A stretch of DNA of 64,000 bases from Cytophagaceae bacterium. Its GTDB lineage: Bacteria > Bacteroidota > Bacteroidia > Cytophagales > Flexibacteraceae. The stretch covers positions 186,001-250,000 of the forward strand of contig JAIXYP010000009.1 of NCBI GenBank assembly GCA_027490155.1. Direction: 5' to 3'. Position numbers and translations under genes: made by a program. Positions 27,428 to 36,780 of this stretch are shown here, in pieces. The stretch's first letter is position 1; each line of letters begins with the position of its first letter. The notes under the pieces are model-generated. The model was not told the DNA's origin, ran no database searches, and saw only the letters and a list, made by a program, of their open reading frames with translations.

Positions 27428-29149
27428 GTGAACACACCCTCCATCCTATCTCGCCCTGAAAGACACTTTCTGACTAATGATTTTACCTTAACCGATTGGG
27501 CTGGTCTAGAACCCTTGTTCCGTGACTTGGCAGATAGGTCTATTGGCTCTGTGCAGGACCTAAAGCAATGGATGGCGGACCGTAGCGAGCTAGAAAGCCT
27601 CCTTGAGGAAGAAATGGGCTGGCGGTACATCCGGATGACATGTGATACCAGTAATGCATCACATGCGGAGGCATTTAACTTTTTCGTCACCGAAATTGAG
27701 CCTAACGTTGCCCCCTTTAACGATGCCTTTAACCGCAAGTACTATGATAGCCCCTATCGCGCGGAAATCAGTCAGGAACCTGGCATTAACATCCTAGACA
27801 AGGGCATCGAGGGGCAACTCAAGATCTATCGGGACCAAAACATCCCATTATTCACCGAGATCCAGCAGAAACAACAGCAATTTAGTGCCATCGCTGGTGC
27901 CATGACCGTAACGCTTGATGGTCAAGAACTGACACTCCAGCAAGCCAGCACGCGTTTGCAAGAACCAGACCGAGAGCTCCGAGAACGCGTTTGGCACTTG
28001 ATCCAGAACCGTAGGGCGAAAGACCGAGACGCTCTCAATAACCTCTACACCGAGTTGATCCAGTTGCGGCATCAGGTGGCCGTCAACGCTGGTTTTGACA
28101 ATTTCCGCGACTATATGTTTGTGTCCATGGGGCGGCACGACTACACACCAGCCGACTGCTTTACTTTCCATGAGGCGGTGGCATCGGCCGTTGTCCCACT
28201 AGAGCGGCAAATGGTAGCAGATCGCAAAGCAACCATGGGTCTTGATGCCCTTAAACCTTGGGATCTTACGGTCGATCCTGTAGGACGACCTGCCCAAATT
28301 GCCTTCAACGGTGGCGAAGATCTATTGGCCAAAACCATTGACACTTTCGAGGCCCTCAAACCCGAAATGGCTGACTATCTCAGGACAATGAAGGTAATGG
28401 GTCACCTCGACCTCGAAAGCCGCAAGGGCAAGGCACCAGGGGGATACAACTACCCACTGGACGAAATCGGGGTGCCGTTTATTTTCATGAACGCCACCAG
28501 TACCGTCAGGGACATGGTAACAATGCTACACGAAGGTGGCCACGCGGTACATTCATTTGTAACACGGACTTTACCACTTAATACCTTTAAGCACACCCCA
28601 AGCGAAGTTGCTGAGCTAGCAAGCATGAGCATGGAGCTATTGTCATTGGATCAATGGTACCGCTTTTTCCCAGACCCAACAGAGCGCCGTAGGGCCAAAC
28701 GCGAGCACCTAGAGCAGATACTTGAAACCTTGCCATGGGTTGCATGCATCGATGCCTTCCAGCACTGGGTGTACGAAAATCCCAACCATAACCTTGCCGA
28801 GCGTGAGGCAAACTGGCTCCGTATCTACCAACAGTTCAGCCCTGACGTCGTGGACTGGACTGGCATTGAGGATGTCAGAGCCCATATTTGGCAAAAACAA
28901 CTTCACCTGTTCGAGGTGCCATTCTACTACATCGAGTATGGTATGGCACAATTAGGGGCCGTGGCCGTGTGGCGTAACTACAAGCAAAACCCAGAATTGG
29001 CCATCGATCAATATTTGGCAGCTCTTCGACTTGGATATACTGCTTCCATTGGCGAGATCTACGAGGCGGCTGGCATCAAGTTTGACTTTGGAGCTGACTA
29101 CATTAAGAGCCTCATGGCCTTTGTGCAAGCTGAGCTTGACGAACTTTAG
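27428..29149 (+). CDS. M3 family oligoendopeptidase (PepF-like)
   Basis: Zinc metallopeptidase, 573 aa, probably cytoplasmic (no signal peptide), degrading oligopeptides. The zinc motif HExxH is seen as H368-E369-G-G-H372 (LHEGGHAVHSF), followed by the third ligand region in SEVAELASMSMELL. The C-terminal segment YIEYGMAQLGAVAVWRNY is characteristic of the family. The chosen start is GTG; no better ATG exists before the first conserved region. It leads an apparent operon: the next gene begins 15 bp after its stop, and the following ones after 24 bp each. Confidence 0.93.
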   Translation: MNTPSILSRPERHFLTNDFTLTDWAGLEPLFRDLADRSIGSVQDLKQWMADRSELESLLEEEMGWRYIRMTCDTSNASHAEAFNFFVTEIEPNVAPFNDAFNRKYYDSPYRAEISQEPGINILDKGIEGQLKIYRDQNIPLFTEIQQKQQQFSAIAGAMTVTLDGQELTLQQASTRLQEPDRELRERVWHLIQNRRAKDRDALNNLYTELIQLRHQVAVNAGFDNFRDYMFVSMGRHDYTPADCFTFHEAVASAVVPLERQMVADRKATMGLDALKPWDLTVDPVGRPAQIAFNGGEDLLAKTIDTFEALKPEMADYLRTMKVMGHLDLESRKGKAPGGYNYPLDEIGVPFIFMNATSTVRDMVTMLHEGGHAVHSFVTRTLPLNTFKHTPSEVAELASMSMELLSLDQWYRFFPDPTERRRAKREHLEQILETLPWVACIDAFQHWVYENPNHNLAEREANWLRIYQQFSPDVVDWTGIEDVRAHIWQKQLHLFEVPFYYIEYGMAQLGAVAVWRNYKQNPELAIDQYLAALRLGYTASIGEIYEAAGIKFDFGADYIKSLMAFVQAELDEL

Positions 29150-29163
29150 TAGGCAAGATCGAG

Positions 29164-30012
29164 ATGGGAATTGTCCTGACCTTTGATGCCGACATCGACC
29201 AATGCTTGTTGCTGGATGATAAGGAACACCTTGTACTTTTCCTAAAACGCCATCAAGACCGAAGTGCCAATCTACTGACAATCAGGACCATAGATGGCCA
29301 GATTGTTAGTGATGCAGAGGCCATTTGGACTGATCACCATGCAAATAAACTGGGCGTGCCTGATGGCAAAGGGGTGCCTTCCTTGCTATATAAGCTACAG
29401 CTAGTCTATCAAAACGACGCCATTGGCCTCTTCAGCACCTTTGCAAACACACAATGGCCACAGTATGAGCACCTTACAGCTATTGACCTCTTAACATTAA
29501 GACCCTTATGGGACGCTCCTGATATCCAGCTTGTTGACGTAAGTGGCCCAAATATCCAGATTGAGTCTATCAATACAGATAGCAATGAGCACCCATGTTG
29601 GGTGGATATCAAAACTTGTGAACCTGTCCCCATTCGTGCTACCCTTGAATCGGACACGACGGATCTGTCCAAAACCGAATCAAGTAAGGGCTGGATTCAG
29701 TTTGATACCTACCAACCTCAAGATGCTTACTATAGCAGCTTCGGTACAATACTGGCCCAATTCGACCTTGCTTCACCCAAAGGAAATTGCTCCTACCTTG
29801 AACTAAAGGACCAAATCTGGATGGCCTATGTTGACACCGATGACACCTTACACAGTATAAGTTTCAGACAAATCAATGCGCAAATAGTCTCGCATCAGAA
29901 GCAGGCATTAGTTGATCTTTCATCAGGTAACCTTGTTGTAAGTATTGCCAGTGATCTATCGAAATTGGTGACGATAATTAACCACAACTTGCTAGTTTTG
30001 GTCACGCTTTAG
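29164..30012 (+). CDS. Protein of unknown function (possibly DUF4905-like)
   Basis: 282 aa, no signal peptide or membrane segment. Composition is acidic, with many short beta-strand-like stretches (LLLDDKEHLVLFLKRHQ, IQLVDVSGPNIQIES, AQIVSHQKQALVDL). The pattern of AIDLLTLRPLWDAPD resembles the 'AIDL.TG.LRW' turns of Bacteroidota DUF4905 proteins and hints at a partial beta-propeller, but the similarity is weak. It is tightly placed between the M3 peptidase (15 bp) and the secreted hydrolase (24 bp), so it is probably co-transcribed. I do not assign a function. Confidence 0.75.
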   Translation: MGIVLTFDADIDQCLLLDDKEHLVLFLKRHQDRSANLLTIRTIDGQIVSDAEAIWTDHHANKLGVPDGKGVPSLLYKLQLVYQNDAIGLFSTFANTQWPQYEHLTAIDLLTLRPLWDAPDIQLVDVSGPNIQIESINTDSNEHPCWVDIKTCEPVPIRATLESDTTDLSKTESSKGWIQFDTYQPQDAYYSSFGTILAQFDLASPKGNCSYLELKDQIWMAYVDTDDTLHSISFRQINAQIVSHQKQALVDLSSGNLVVSIASDLSKLVTIINHNLLVLVTL

Positions 30013-30035
30013 AAACAGTACACACACCGAATACC

Positions 30036-32144
30036 ATGAAAAAACCAAACCTCTTGACAGGTGCCATTGTGCGCCTGTTCGCCAGCATCACGATCCTAAC
30101 CCTCTCGTTTTGCTATACCGCCCCAACACTGGCCCAGACATGGCCACATAGCACAACAGTAGGCCTAACGACCAATGCCACAGGAGGCAGTTCGGTCGGT
30201 ACCCTTCGGCTTTGGCTACCATCCACCAACCTCCCCAAAGCCCTTTTGTTCATTAGCAACAGGGGGCCAATGAGCCAGCAGCTAGCGACTGATACCACAC
30301 TCCGTCGCCTTGCCACCCAATACCAGTTCGGCATCCTGATGAGTGAAGGAGGCCCTATTATTACCGGGTTTGAAGGTGGTGCTGCCGGCCAAGGTGGCGA
30401 CTATCACCATGGAGATAGCATCCAAACTGCCCTAGACAAGTTGGCTTCACTGGCTGGTATAGTTGGCGTCAACCACTTGCCATTGGTAACCTTTGGCCAC
30501 TCACTAGGTGTCTTTTTTTCGCAAGGGATGGGGCTATGGTCAGCCGGTCTGAGAGCCAATAACCAACCCGAAATGGTAGCTGGCATCATTAGCTATCACC
30601 TTGGCAATGCCACCCTGAGCAACTTTGCTTGGGCTAATAACAACCAGCTCAATAACTTTAAGTACCTGCCTAACCTCTGGATGAATGCCGAGCTAGAAGG
30701 CCCAGACGCCAACAACGGCAGCAACCTGACCTATTTCAGTCCCCAAGGCCGCACCGAAACTTTCAACAGACGACAGTCAGGTGAGCTTGTCCACCAAACC
30801 ATCCTCAAGAATGGCAACCATAGCGTCTATACCTATAAGGATATGGAACTCATGGCTATGTTCATCTCCAAAGTAGTACAATACAAAGTCCCTCAGGGGC
30901 ATGACTTCAGCCAAGGCCGGCCCGTGTTGAACCTAATCGACGAAACTCAGTCCTACTTAGGGCGTAGTAGTGTCTATAACAATTTCCTAGACTCAAACTA
31001 TGTTGTTGGTCCTTACCAAAACCTTAACCCTGCGACACATTGGTTCTTGTTTGATCAAGATTATTCAGATGCATGGAAAGCCTACCACGTCACTGATCTG
31101 TACGCCACCTCGACCGTTACTACCGCTTGTGTGGGTGAGCGAATCACTGTCAACTATGACAACTTAAGCCAACGACCATTTGGCCCCAACAACAGGTTCG
31201 TTGTCCAGCTTAGTAGCATCATCAGCAACTATGAGTCACCCAGCCAATACCCCAAAGTTTTGGCCAGCTTTGCTAGCCAAGCCCAGCAAGGTAGCCTGAC
31301 ATTCAATCTGCCTGACAATATAGTTGCTCCCTCAGCCTCGGCTGGGCCATTGCAGCCACTTATTGCTGGTGCTGCATCCGGAATGTACCGCATTAGGGTC
31401 ATTACCACAGATCCTTATTCCGAAAGCAACAACATTGGCAACATCGACATCCGGCCAGATGTGAACAACTGCCCCGAACCAGACTTCTTCGTCCAGGGCA
31501 TCAGGTCTGTTGTTGCACCGCTCTACAACAACATCCTATGCCTTGGGCGTGACACTGCTTTCCCGCTTACCTTGATCCGCCGTAACACCTTCAGCTTCAA
31601 TGCCGGCAATGCCTTCAGCATCGAGCTTTCTGATAGCGTTGGCAATTTTGCAAACCCAATTATTGTTGGTGGTAAATCATCAATCCTGCCCACAGTAACC
31701 AATACCAGCTGGAGTCGTGACACTGTGCTTGTCAGGATCCCAACTAGCACCTTAGCTGTAGGTTATGGATATAAGCTCCGGGCTGTTAGCACCTCCCCTA
31801 GCGCCACTAGCAGCACCAATGGCTCGGATATCATAATCAGGATTTGTGGCCAGCCATGGCTTGTAACAAGCACCCCTGCCGAAACCTACGCCCTTTTAAG
31901 CCAACCGCAGGTTTATCCCAACCCCAGCCATGGGGAGTTTCAGATAAAAACCGCAAGTTATGCAGGTAAATCAGCCCAGCTAACCTTGATGGATCAGATT
32001 GGCAAAACAGTTTGGTCTGTAAACTATGCTACGCTAAACGATTCAATATCGATCCCAGACCTAGACCTTACGACAGGCATCTATCACCTGATGATCAGCA
32101 ACCAAGAGCGAACCTTTAGGACCAAGGTTAACATCCAGCGATAG
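30036..32144 (+). CDS. Secreted alpha/beta hydrolase with T9SS sorting domain
   Basis: 702 aa. A signal peptide (about 1-34, ending APTLAQ) is followed by an alpha/beta-hydrolase-like domain to about residue 290. The nucleophile elbow is GHSLG (in LVTFGHSLGVFFSQGMG) and a likely catalytic His lies in NGNHSVYTYKDME. The acid residue is not clear. Two extracellular beta-sandwich-type regions follow, and the C-terminus (VYPNPSHGEFQIKT ... GIYHLMISNQE) is a T9SS sorting domain, so it should be exported across the outer membrane. It may be an esterase or cutinase-like enzyme; substrate unknown. It begins 24 bp after the unknown gene and ends 24 bp before mnmD, an odd companion for a tRNA enzyme. 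Confidence 0.82.
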   Translation: MKKPNLLTGAIVRLFASITILTLSFCYTAPTLAQTWPHSTTVGLTTNATGGSSVGTLRLWLPSTNLPKALLFISNRGPMSQQLATDTTLRRLATQYQFGILMSEGGPIITGFEGGAAGQGGDYHHGDSIQTALDKLASLAGIVGVNHLPLVTFGHSLGVFFSQGMGLWSAGLRANNQPEMVAGIISYHLGNATLSNFAWANNNQLNNFKYLPNLWMNAELEGPDANNGSNLTYFSPQGRTETFNRRQSGELVHQTILKNGNHSVYTYKDMELMAMFISKVVQYKVPQGHDFSQGRPVLNLIDETQSYLGRSSVYNNFLDSNYVVGPYQNLNPATHWFLFDQDYSDAWKAYHVTDLYATSTVTTACVGERITVNYDNLSQRPFGPNNRFVVQLSSIISNYESPSQYPKVLASFASQAQQGSLTFNLPDNIVAPSASAGPLQPLIAGAASGMYRIRVITTDPYSESNNIGNIDIRPDVNNCPEPDFFVQGIRSVVAPLYNNILCLGRDTAFPLTLIRRNTFSFNAGNAFSIELSDSVGNFANPIIVGGKSSILPTVTNTSWSRDTVLVRIPTSTLAVGYGYKLRAVSTSPSATSSTNGSDIIIRICGQPWLVTSTPAETYALLSQPQVYPNPSHGEFQIKTASYAGKSAQLTLMDQIGKTVWSVNYATLNDSISIPDLDLTTGIYHLMISNQERTFRTKVNIQR

Positions 32145-32167
32145 TCCTAGTTAAGGACGAACCTAAA

Positions 32168-32896
32168 ATGACTGAAGCCACAGACACCCGTTTTGCGGAC
32201 CTCGAGCTCATCAAAACGGGTGACGGGTCATACTCCATATACTTGCCCCAGCTTAACGAGACCTACCATTCGCGTCATGGTGCCCTGCACGAGTCTCAGT
32301 ATGTCTATATTGATCATGGCTTAGCCGACTATTGGAAACAACAGTTGGCTAAAGGTGAAAGAAAAAAAGAGGTTTGTGTGCTCGAAATTGGCTTTGGGAC
32401 TGGGCTGAATGCTTGGCTGGCCGCTCGATGGGCAACAGCCAATGATGTAGCCGTCCAATACACGTCCCTAGAGCCCTATCCGATCCCTCCAGCGATGGTG
32501 GCTAAACTTCAAGATGGCCTAGAGGACCCAGCCCTGTTTAATCAGCTACACAAAGTGGCTTGGGATGAATGGAATGCGATCCGCCCGTTGTTCAGCCTAA
32601 GGAAAGTGGCTCAAAGACTAGAAGATTGGACAACCGCGCAACAGCTGGAGACGCAATACGATGTCATCTTTTATGATGCCTTTGGACCTAGCAAACAGCC
32701 TGAGGTATGGTCTGCTGGCAATTTGTTGACCTGCGCTCAACTCTTGCTTCATGGCGGTGTCCTCACCACCTATTGTGCCCAAGGACAATTCCGTCGGGAC
32801 CTTAAAGCCGCAGGCCTAACTCTAGTCAAGCTACCTGGCCCACCGCATAAAAATGAGATGACTCAAGGCTGGAAAATCAAGCTTTTACCAAGCTAG
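32168..32896 (+). CDS. mnmD: tRNA 5-methylaminomethyl-2-thiouridine methyltransferase, standalone MnmD
   Basis: SAM-dependent methyltransferase for the wobble uridine of certain tRNAs, equal to the N-terminal domain of MnmC; the C-terminal oxidase domain is absent, as usual in Bacteroidota. 242 aa. The family's N-terminal pattern LIKTGDGSYSIYLPQLNETYHSRHGA is visible (key residues: TGDGS, YHSRHGA), as are the SAM motif EIGFGTGLNAW and the substrate-side motif YDAFGPSKQPEVW. Its stop codon shares the palindrome CTAG (32893-32896) with the stop of miaA on the other strand, another wobble-region tRNA modification gene. Confidence 0.93.
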   Translation: MTEATDTRFADLELIKTGDGSYSIYLPQLNETYHSRHGALHESQYVYIDHGLADYWKQQLAKGERKKEVCVLEIGFGTGLNAWLAARWATANDVAVQYTSLEPYPIPPAMVAKLQDGLEDPALFNQLHKVAWDEWNAIRPLFSLRKVAQRLEDWTTAQQLETQYDVIFYDAFGPSKQPEVWSAGNLLTCAQLLLHGGVLTTYCAQGQFRRDLKAAGLTLVKLPGPPHKNEMTQGWKIKLLPS

Positions 32897-33801
32897 CTAA
32901 CTTGATCATGAGGTCCAATTACCGAATTCAATAAATCTTCCCCCGAGGAAACCCACTTAACCTCAAGCTGGTTTCTGAACCAAGTCATTTGACGTTTGGC
33001 ATATCGCCTTGTGTTTTGTTGGATGGATTCAATGACTTCGGCTTTGGTGGTCTCACCCTCGAGGTAGGGCCACCATTCACGGTACCCGATTGTCTGCAGG
33101 GCCTTTTCAACCCTCAGATGAGCTAGCGACTGAACTTCCTGTTCCAAACCTGCCTCCACCATCAGCTCAACCCTACGGTCAATGCGCTCATACAGAACGT
33201 GCCGAGGTAGATCAATACCTAGGATCGTGAAGTCAAAATCTCGCTCCACCCGTTGCCCAGTCAAAAACTGACTGTAGGGTTGTCCTGTTTGCCGACTGAC
33301 CTCGAGCGCACGTAGCACCCTCGCTGAGTTGGTCCGATCTACTTCCTCAAAATAGACAGGGTCACGCCTACCAAGCTCTTCAACCAACGGAGATAAGCCA
33401 TGCAAAGCAAGCTCCTCCTTTAGCGTTTGCCTTACAACATCTTCGACCTCTGGCAAGGCATCGATGCCGTACAACAAGGTCTTGATATATAGACCTGATC
33501 CACCGACCAATACAACTGACTGCTTGGATCTAAACAACTTCTGAAGCAAGGCTATGGCATCTCGCTCAAAATCCCCAGCGTTGTAATGATCCTGTACCGA
33601 AATATGCCCCAGAAAATGATGCGGCACGCCATCCAGCTCAGCTACCATTGGTTTGGCGGTACCAATATGCATTTCGGCATAAAACTGCCTCGCATCTGCC
33701 GAAATTACCTCGGTTTCGAGAGCCTTGGCAAGTGCGACAGCAGCGGAGGTTTTGCCACTGGCAGTTGGGCCAACGATGCAGTAAAGATGGGGGCGTATCA
33801 T
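32893..33801 (-). CDS. miaA: tRNA dimethylallyltransferase
   Basis: Adds the dimethylallyl group to A37 of tRNAs reading UNN codons. 302 aa from the ATG at 33801; the open frame starts 23 codons earlier but that part is unrelated to the family. Walker A is GPTASGKT, followed by ISADARQFYAEMHIGTAKP (canonical SADSxQ.Y...IGTAKP with Ser replaced by Ala), PHHFLGHISVQDHYNAGDF, and VGGSGLYIKTLLYGID. The C-terminal RYAKRQMTWFRNQ motif is intact. It overlaps mnmD by four bases, tail to tail, and is divergent from the acetyltransferase gene. Confidence 0.95.
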   Translation of the reverse strand: MIRPHLYCIVGPTASGKTSAAVALAKALETEVISADARQFYAEMHIGTAKPMVAELDGVPHHFLGHISVQDHYNAGDFERDAIALLQKLFRSKQSVVLVGGSGLYIKTLLYGIDALPEVEDVVRQTLKEELALHGLSPLVEELGRRDPVYFEEVDRTNSARVLRALEVSRQTGQPYSQFLTGQRVERDFDFTILGIDLPRHVLYERIDRRVELMVEAGLEQEVQSLAHLRVEKALQTIGYREWWPYLEGETTKAEVIESIQQNTRRYAKRQMTWFRNQLEVKWVSSGEDLLNSVIGPHDQVS

Positions 33802-33917
33802 AGCTAAGTAAGCACCAATATTGAGGTAGGTAACCAAACCACAACAGGCATAAGGCCACAAAAGTGTCAAGATTTAACCAATTTGCGGACCATTTCCTTA
33901 ACCCACCAGTCAACTCC

Positions 33918-34484
33918 ATGGCTTCAGCACAGCAAACTACAAGGCTAGATCGATATGACAACAGCTGGTATTCGCCTGGTGGCAAGCCGCTTTCGCGCCT
34001 ATTGTGGTACTTTGTTAATGCCCTTGTCTTGAACAGTGCACTAATACCTGTTAGTGGTCTGAAGGTGGCACTATTGCGTCTGTTTGGAGCCACAATAGGC
34101 CAAGGAGTCGTCATCAAACCATGCGTCAACATCAAGTATCCTTGGCGTCTCCATATCGGTAACCACGTCTGGATTGGCGAAGAGGTCTGGATCGATAACC
34201 TAGAACAAGTCACCATTGAGGACCATTGTTGCTTGTCACAAGGCGCTATGCTGCTTTGTGGGAGCCACAACTACAAATCTGCTGGCTTCGGCCTCATTAC
34301 CAAGCCCATCACCCTTGAGGCAGGTAGCTGGATTGGCGCCAAAGCCCTAGTGGCCCCTGGTGTCACTTGTGGCAGTCATGCTGTCCTGAGCGCTTCTAGC
34401 GTCGCAACAACAAATCTAGCGCCCTATACGATCTATCAAGGCAACCCAGCAGTCGCAAAACGTAGCCGCGAGATTGGCCAATAA
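33918..34484 (+). CDS. WcaF-like hexapeptide-repeat acetyltransferase
   Basis: Left-handed beta-helix O-acetyltransferase, 188 aa from the ATG at 33918; a GTG start at 33864 is possible but adds poorly conserved residues. N-terminal YDNSWYSPGGKPLSRLLWY and the repeats IGQGVVIKPCVNIKYPWRLHIGN match the WcaF group from colanic-acid clusters. The catalytic His is in GSHNYKS. The C-terminal coil ends IYQGNPA. It probably acetylates a sugar of an extracellular polysaccharide, using acetyl-CoA in the cytoplasm. It is followed by a glycosyltransferase gene. Confidence 0.87.
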   Translation: MASAQQTTRLDRYDNSWYSPGGKPLSRLLWYFVNALVLNSALIPVSGLKVALLRLFGATIGQGVVIKPCVNIKYPWRLHIGNHVWIGEEVWIDNLEQVTIEDHCCLSQGAMLLCGSHNYKSAGFGLITKPITLEAGSWIGAKALVAPGVTCGSHAVLSASSVATTNLAPYTIYQGNPAVAKRSREIGQ

Positions 34485-34587
34485 GCCCACCTCGGCTTGA
34501 CTTAGTGGCTGATTTGTGGCCATATTGGATTAGTTTTGTGACCAAATTGCCGTTTTGACCCTATCTGAACACTGAGATTACGCTATT

Positions 34588-35373
34588 ATGAAAGTAAGTC
34601 TGGTAACTGTCGTGCTCAACAATGCCGAAACAATTGGTCATGCGATCACCTCCGTTGCCGAGCAGACCTACCCAGACATTGAGTATGTTATCATTGATGG
34701 CGGCAGCACCGATGGCACCCTCGAGATCATCCAGCAGATGCAACAACGCTACCCCAGCCGCATCAGTCAGGTGATTGTAGGTAAGGACAAGGGTATTTAT
34801 GATGCCATGAACAAAGGCATCAAACACTGCACAGGCGAGGTTGTAGGCATTCTTAACAGTGATGACTTTTATGCGACCAAAACAGTGATTGAGCACGTGG
34901 TCAAACTCCTGACCAAAACGAAAGCCCAATCCTGTTATGCTGATTTGCAATACGTAAATCGAGTTGATACGGACAAGGTTTTACGGCATTGGCGCAGTGG
35001 CAAGTACGACTACCGCAACTTCTTGGCTGGTTGGATGCCACCACATCCTACCTTCTTTGTCCGCCGTAACCTCTATGACAAGTTAGGCTACTTTGACCTT
35101 GAACTCAAATCAGCTGCTGACTATGAGCTGATGTTGCGTTTCTTGTACCGCCACCGGATTTCCTCAGCTTATTTGCCCGAGGTTATTATTCGGATGAGGG
35201 TCGGTGGCCTCAGTAACCAAAGTGTAGCGCACCGCCTAAGGGCCAATAACGAAGACAAACTTGCCTGGGCCAAAAATGGCCTAAAACCACGGTTCTACAC
35301 AATCCCGCTCAAGCCTCTTAGAAAGCTACCCCAGTTTATTTTGGGTCGATTAGGCTTAGCTGGCAAAATCTAA
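34588..35373 (+). CDS. Family 2 glycosyltransferase
   Basis: GT-A fold glycosyltransferase, 261 aa, cytoplasmic or membrane-associated, likely acting in polysaccharide assembly. The N-terminus SLVTVVLNNAETIGHAITSV, the DG segment YVIIDGGSTDGTLEII and the metal-binding motif NSDD (GILNSDDFYA) are canonical. The C-terminal half shows PPHPTFFVRRNLYDKLGYFD and AADYELMLRFL, seen in WcaA-like enzymes. An exact -7-like element TAGTTTTG lies at 34531-34538, although no TTG box sits at the proper spacing. Nucleotide-sugar donor unknown. Confidence 0.92.
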   Translation: MKVSLVTVVLNNAETIGHAITSVAEQTYPDIEYVIIDGGSTDGTLEIIQQMQQRYPSRISQVIVGKDKGIYDAMNKGIKHCTGEVVGILNSDDFYATKTVIEHVVKLLTKTKAQSCYADLQYVNRVDTDKVLRHWRSGKYDYRNFLAGWMPPHPTFFVRRNLYDKLGYFDLELKSAADYELMLRFLYRHRISSAYLPEVIIRMRVGGLSNQSVAHRLRANNEDKLAWAKNGLKPRFYTIPLKPLRKLPQFILGRLGLAGKI

Positions 35374-35428
35374 TTTTGAACTTCTGCATGGCTAAGCTGC
35401 TATGCCAATTTTATTAGGTAGGCTTTAA

Positions 35429-36754
35429 ATGATCTACCAGACCACCACCTCAATGACCGACGACCTAGGACCAGATTTTGACATGGATGCGCAAGACCTT
35501 GAGGCCACCGATCAGCCACAAAATGATGGCAAAACGGCAACTAGGACGCAGCGGTTGCACAAAAACTTGGTCAAGCTAATCGCCCAAGGTCTCGAGAAAG
35601 TATTTGACCAGAACCAGTATAGCGAACGTGTGCTGGAGCAACTCCTAGGCTCCGATACCCGCCTTGGTAGCCAAGATCGTCGTTTCATTGCTGAGCATTT
35701 CTACAACCTTGTTCGGTACTTCCGTCAGGTGGAATGGCTCGCCGCTGAGCTGGATGAACCTGAGGATCTGGACTATACCAGCTTGGTCTTAATGTGGCTC
35801 TGCACGCGCGGTTATGACCTACCAGACTGGCCCGAAGCCGAAAACATACCGCCCAACCATGTAATCCGTGAGGCCTATCGCCCCGAGGCTATGCCAACTG
35901 AGGTGCTACAATCAGTACCAGACTGGCTGTATGCATATGGTCAGACCCAGCTGGGCGAGCGATGGGATGCTGAACTGGCTGGCCTGAACGTCTTGGCGCC
36001 AACATACTTGCGGGCCAACAGGCTCAAGACTAATGTTGAAAGTCTATTAGACGATTTGGTATCAGAAGGGGTTACCGCTACCCTAGTGCCTGAAGCGCCA
36101 GATGCTGTCATGCTTGACGCCAAACTCAAAGTCATCAGACTAGGGTCATTCCGCAAAGGTTTGTTTGAGGTACAAGATGCCTCCTCACAGCTGATTGCCC
36201 CGTTTCTAGCCCCAGAACCTGGCCAGCTGGTTATAGATGCCTGTGCAGGTGCTGGCGGCAAAGCCCTACATTTGGCTGCCCTGATGGAGAACCAAGGCAA
36301 AATCATTGCCATGGACGTCGAGGCCTTTAAGCTGGATGAGCTTAAGCGTCGTGCCAAACGGAATGGCGTCAAAATCATCCATACCTACCCGATCGAGGGA
36401 CGCAAAACGATCAAACAGTTCCATGACAAGGCTGACCGCCTCTTGCTAGATGTGCCTTGCACTGGCCTAGGTGTCCTGCGCCGTAACCCAGACACCAAGT
36501 GGAAACTAGACGAGGAGTCTATGTGGGATCTGCAACAGACACAAGCCAGTATCCTGAATCAGTATAGCAAAATGGTCAAAACTGGTGGGCTTATGGTATA
36601 TGCCACTTGCAGCCTCATGCCTGCCGAAGATGAAGAACAGGTCCAGAGGTTCCTGGCCGAGCACAAAAATTGGGAGTTCGTCAAAGATCTACACACCTGG
36701 CCTAGTGAGGGTTGGGATGGCTTTTATATGGCCCTCTTGCGTCGGAACAAATAG
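35429..36754 (+). CDS. RsmB/NOP-family rRNA cytosine-C5 methyltransferase
   Basis: SAM-dependent RNA m5C methyltransferase, 441 aa. The N-terminal third is helical and NusB-like (RVLEQLLGSDTRLGSQDRRFIAEHFYNLVRYFRQ), with an acidic leader of about 40 residues; the start may be Met9 (35453). The catalytic domain shows VQDASSQLIAPFL, DACAGAGGKALHLAALM, VPCTGLGVLRRNPD and the catalytic-cysteine motif YATCSLMPAED. This fits RsmB (16S rRNA C967), though RNA target cannot be certain. It stands between a glycosyltransferase and a flippase gene, interrupting the polysaccharide genes. Confidence 0.92.
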   Translation: MIYQTTTSMTDDLGPDFDMDAQDLEATDQPQNDGKTATRTQRLHKNLVKLIAQGLEKVFDQNQYSERVLEQLLGSDTRLGSQDRRFIAEHFYNLVRYFRQVEWLAAELDEPEDLDYTSLVLMWLCTRGYDLPDWPEAENIPPNHVIREAYRPEAMPTEVLQSVPDWLYAYGQTQLGERWDAELAGLNVLAPTYLRANRLKTNVESLLDDLVSEGVTATLVPEAPDAVMLDAKLKVIRLGSFRKGLFEVQDASSQLIAPFLAPEPGQLVIDACAGAGGKALHLAALMENQGKIIAMDVEAFKLDELKRRAKRNGVKIIHTYPIEGRKTIKQFHDKADRLLLDVPCTGLGVLRRNPDTKWKLDEESMWDLQQTQASILNQYSKMVKTGGLMVYATCSLMPAEDEEQVQRFLAEHKNWEFVKDLHTWPSEGWDGFYMALLRRNK

Positions 36755-36780
36755 CCATTAACTGGTAGGCAACCACTTTC

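Noticed and set aside
27199-27459. 86-codon plus-strand frame before the M3 peptidase
   Set aside because: Overlaps the peptidase start in another frame; composition unlike a protein with a fold or signal.
33638-34270. 210-codon minus-strand frame over miaA and the acetyltransferase
   Set aside because: Spans two recognised genes in the wrong frame or strand and contains no domain pattern.
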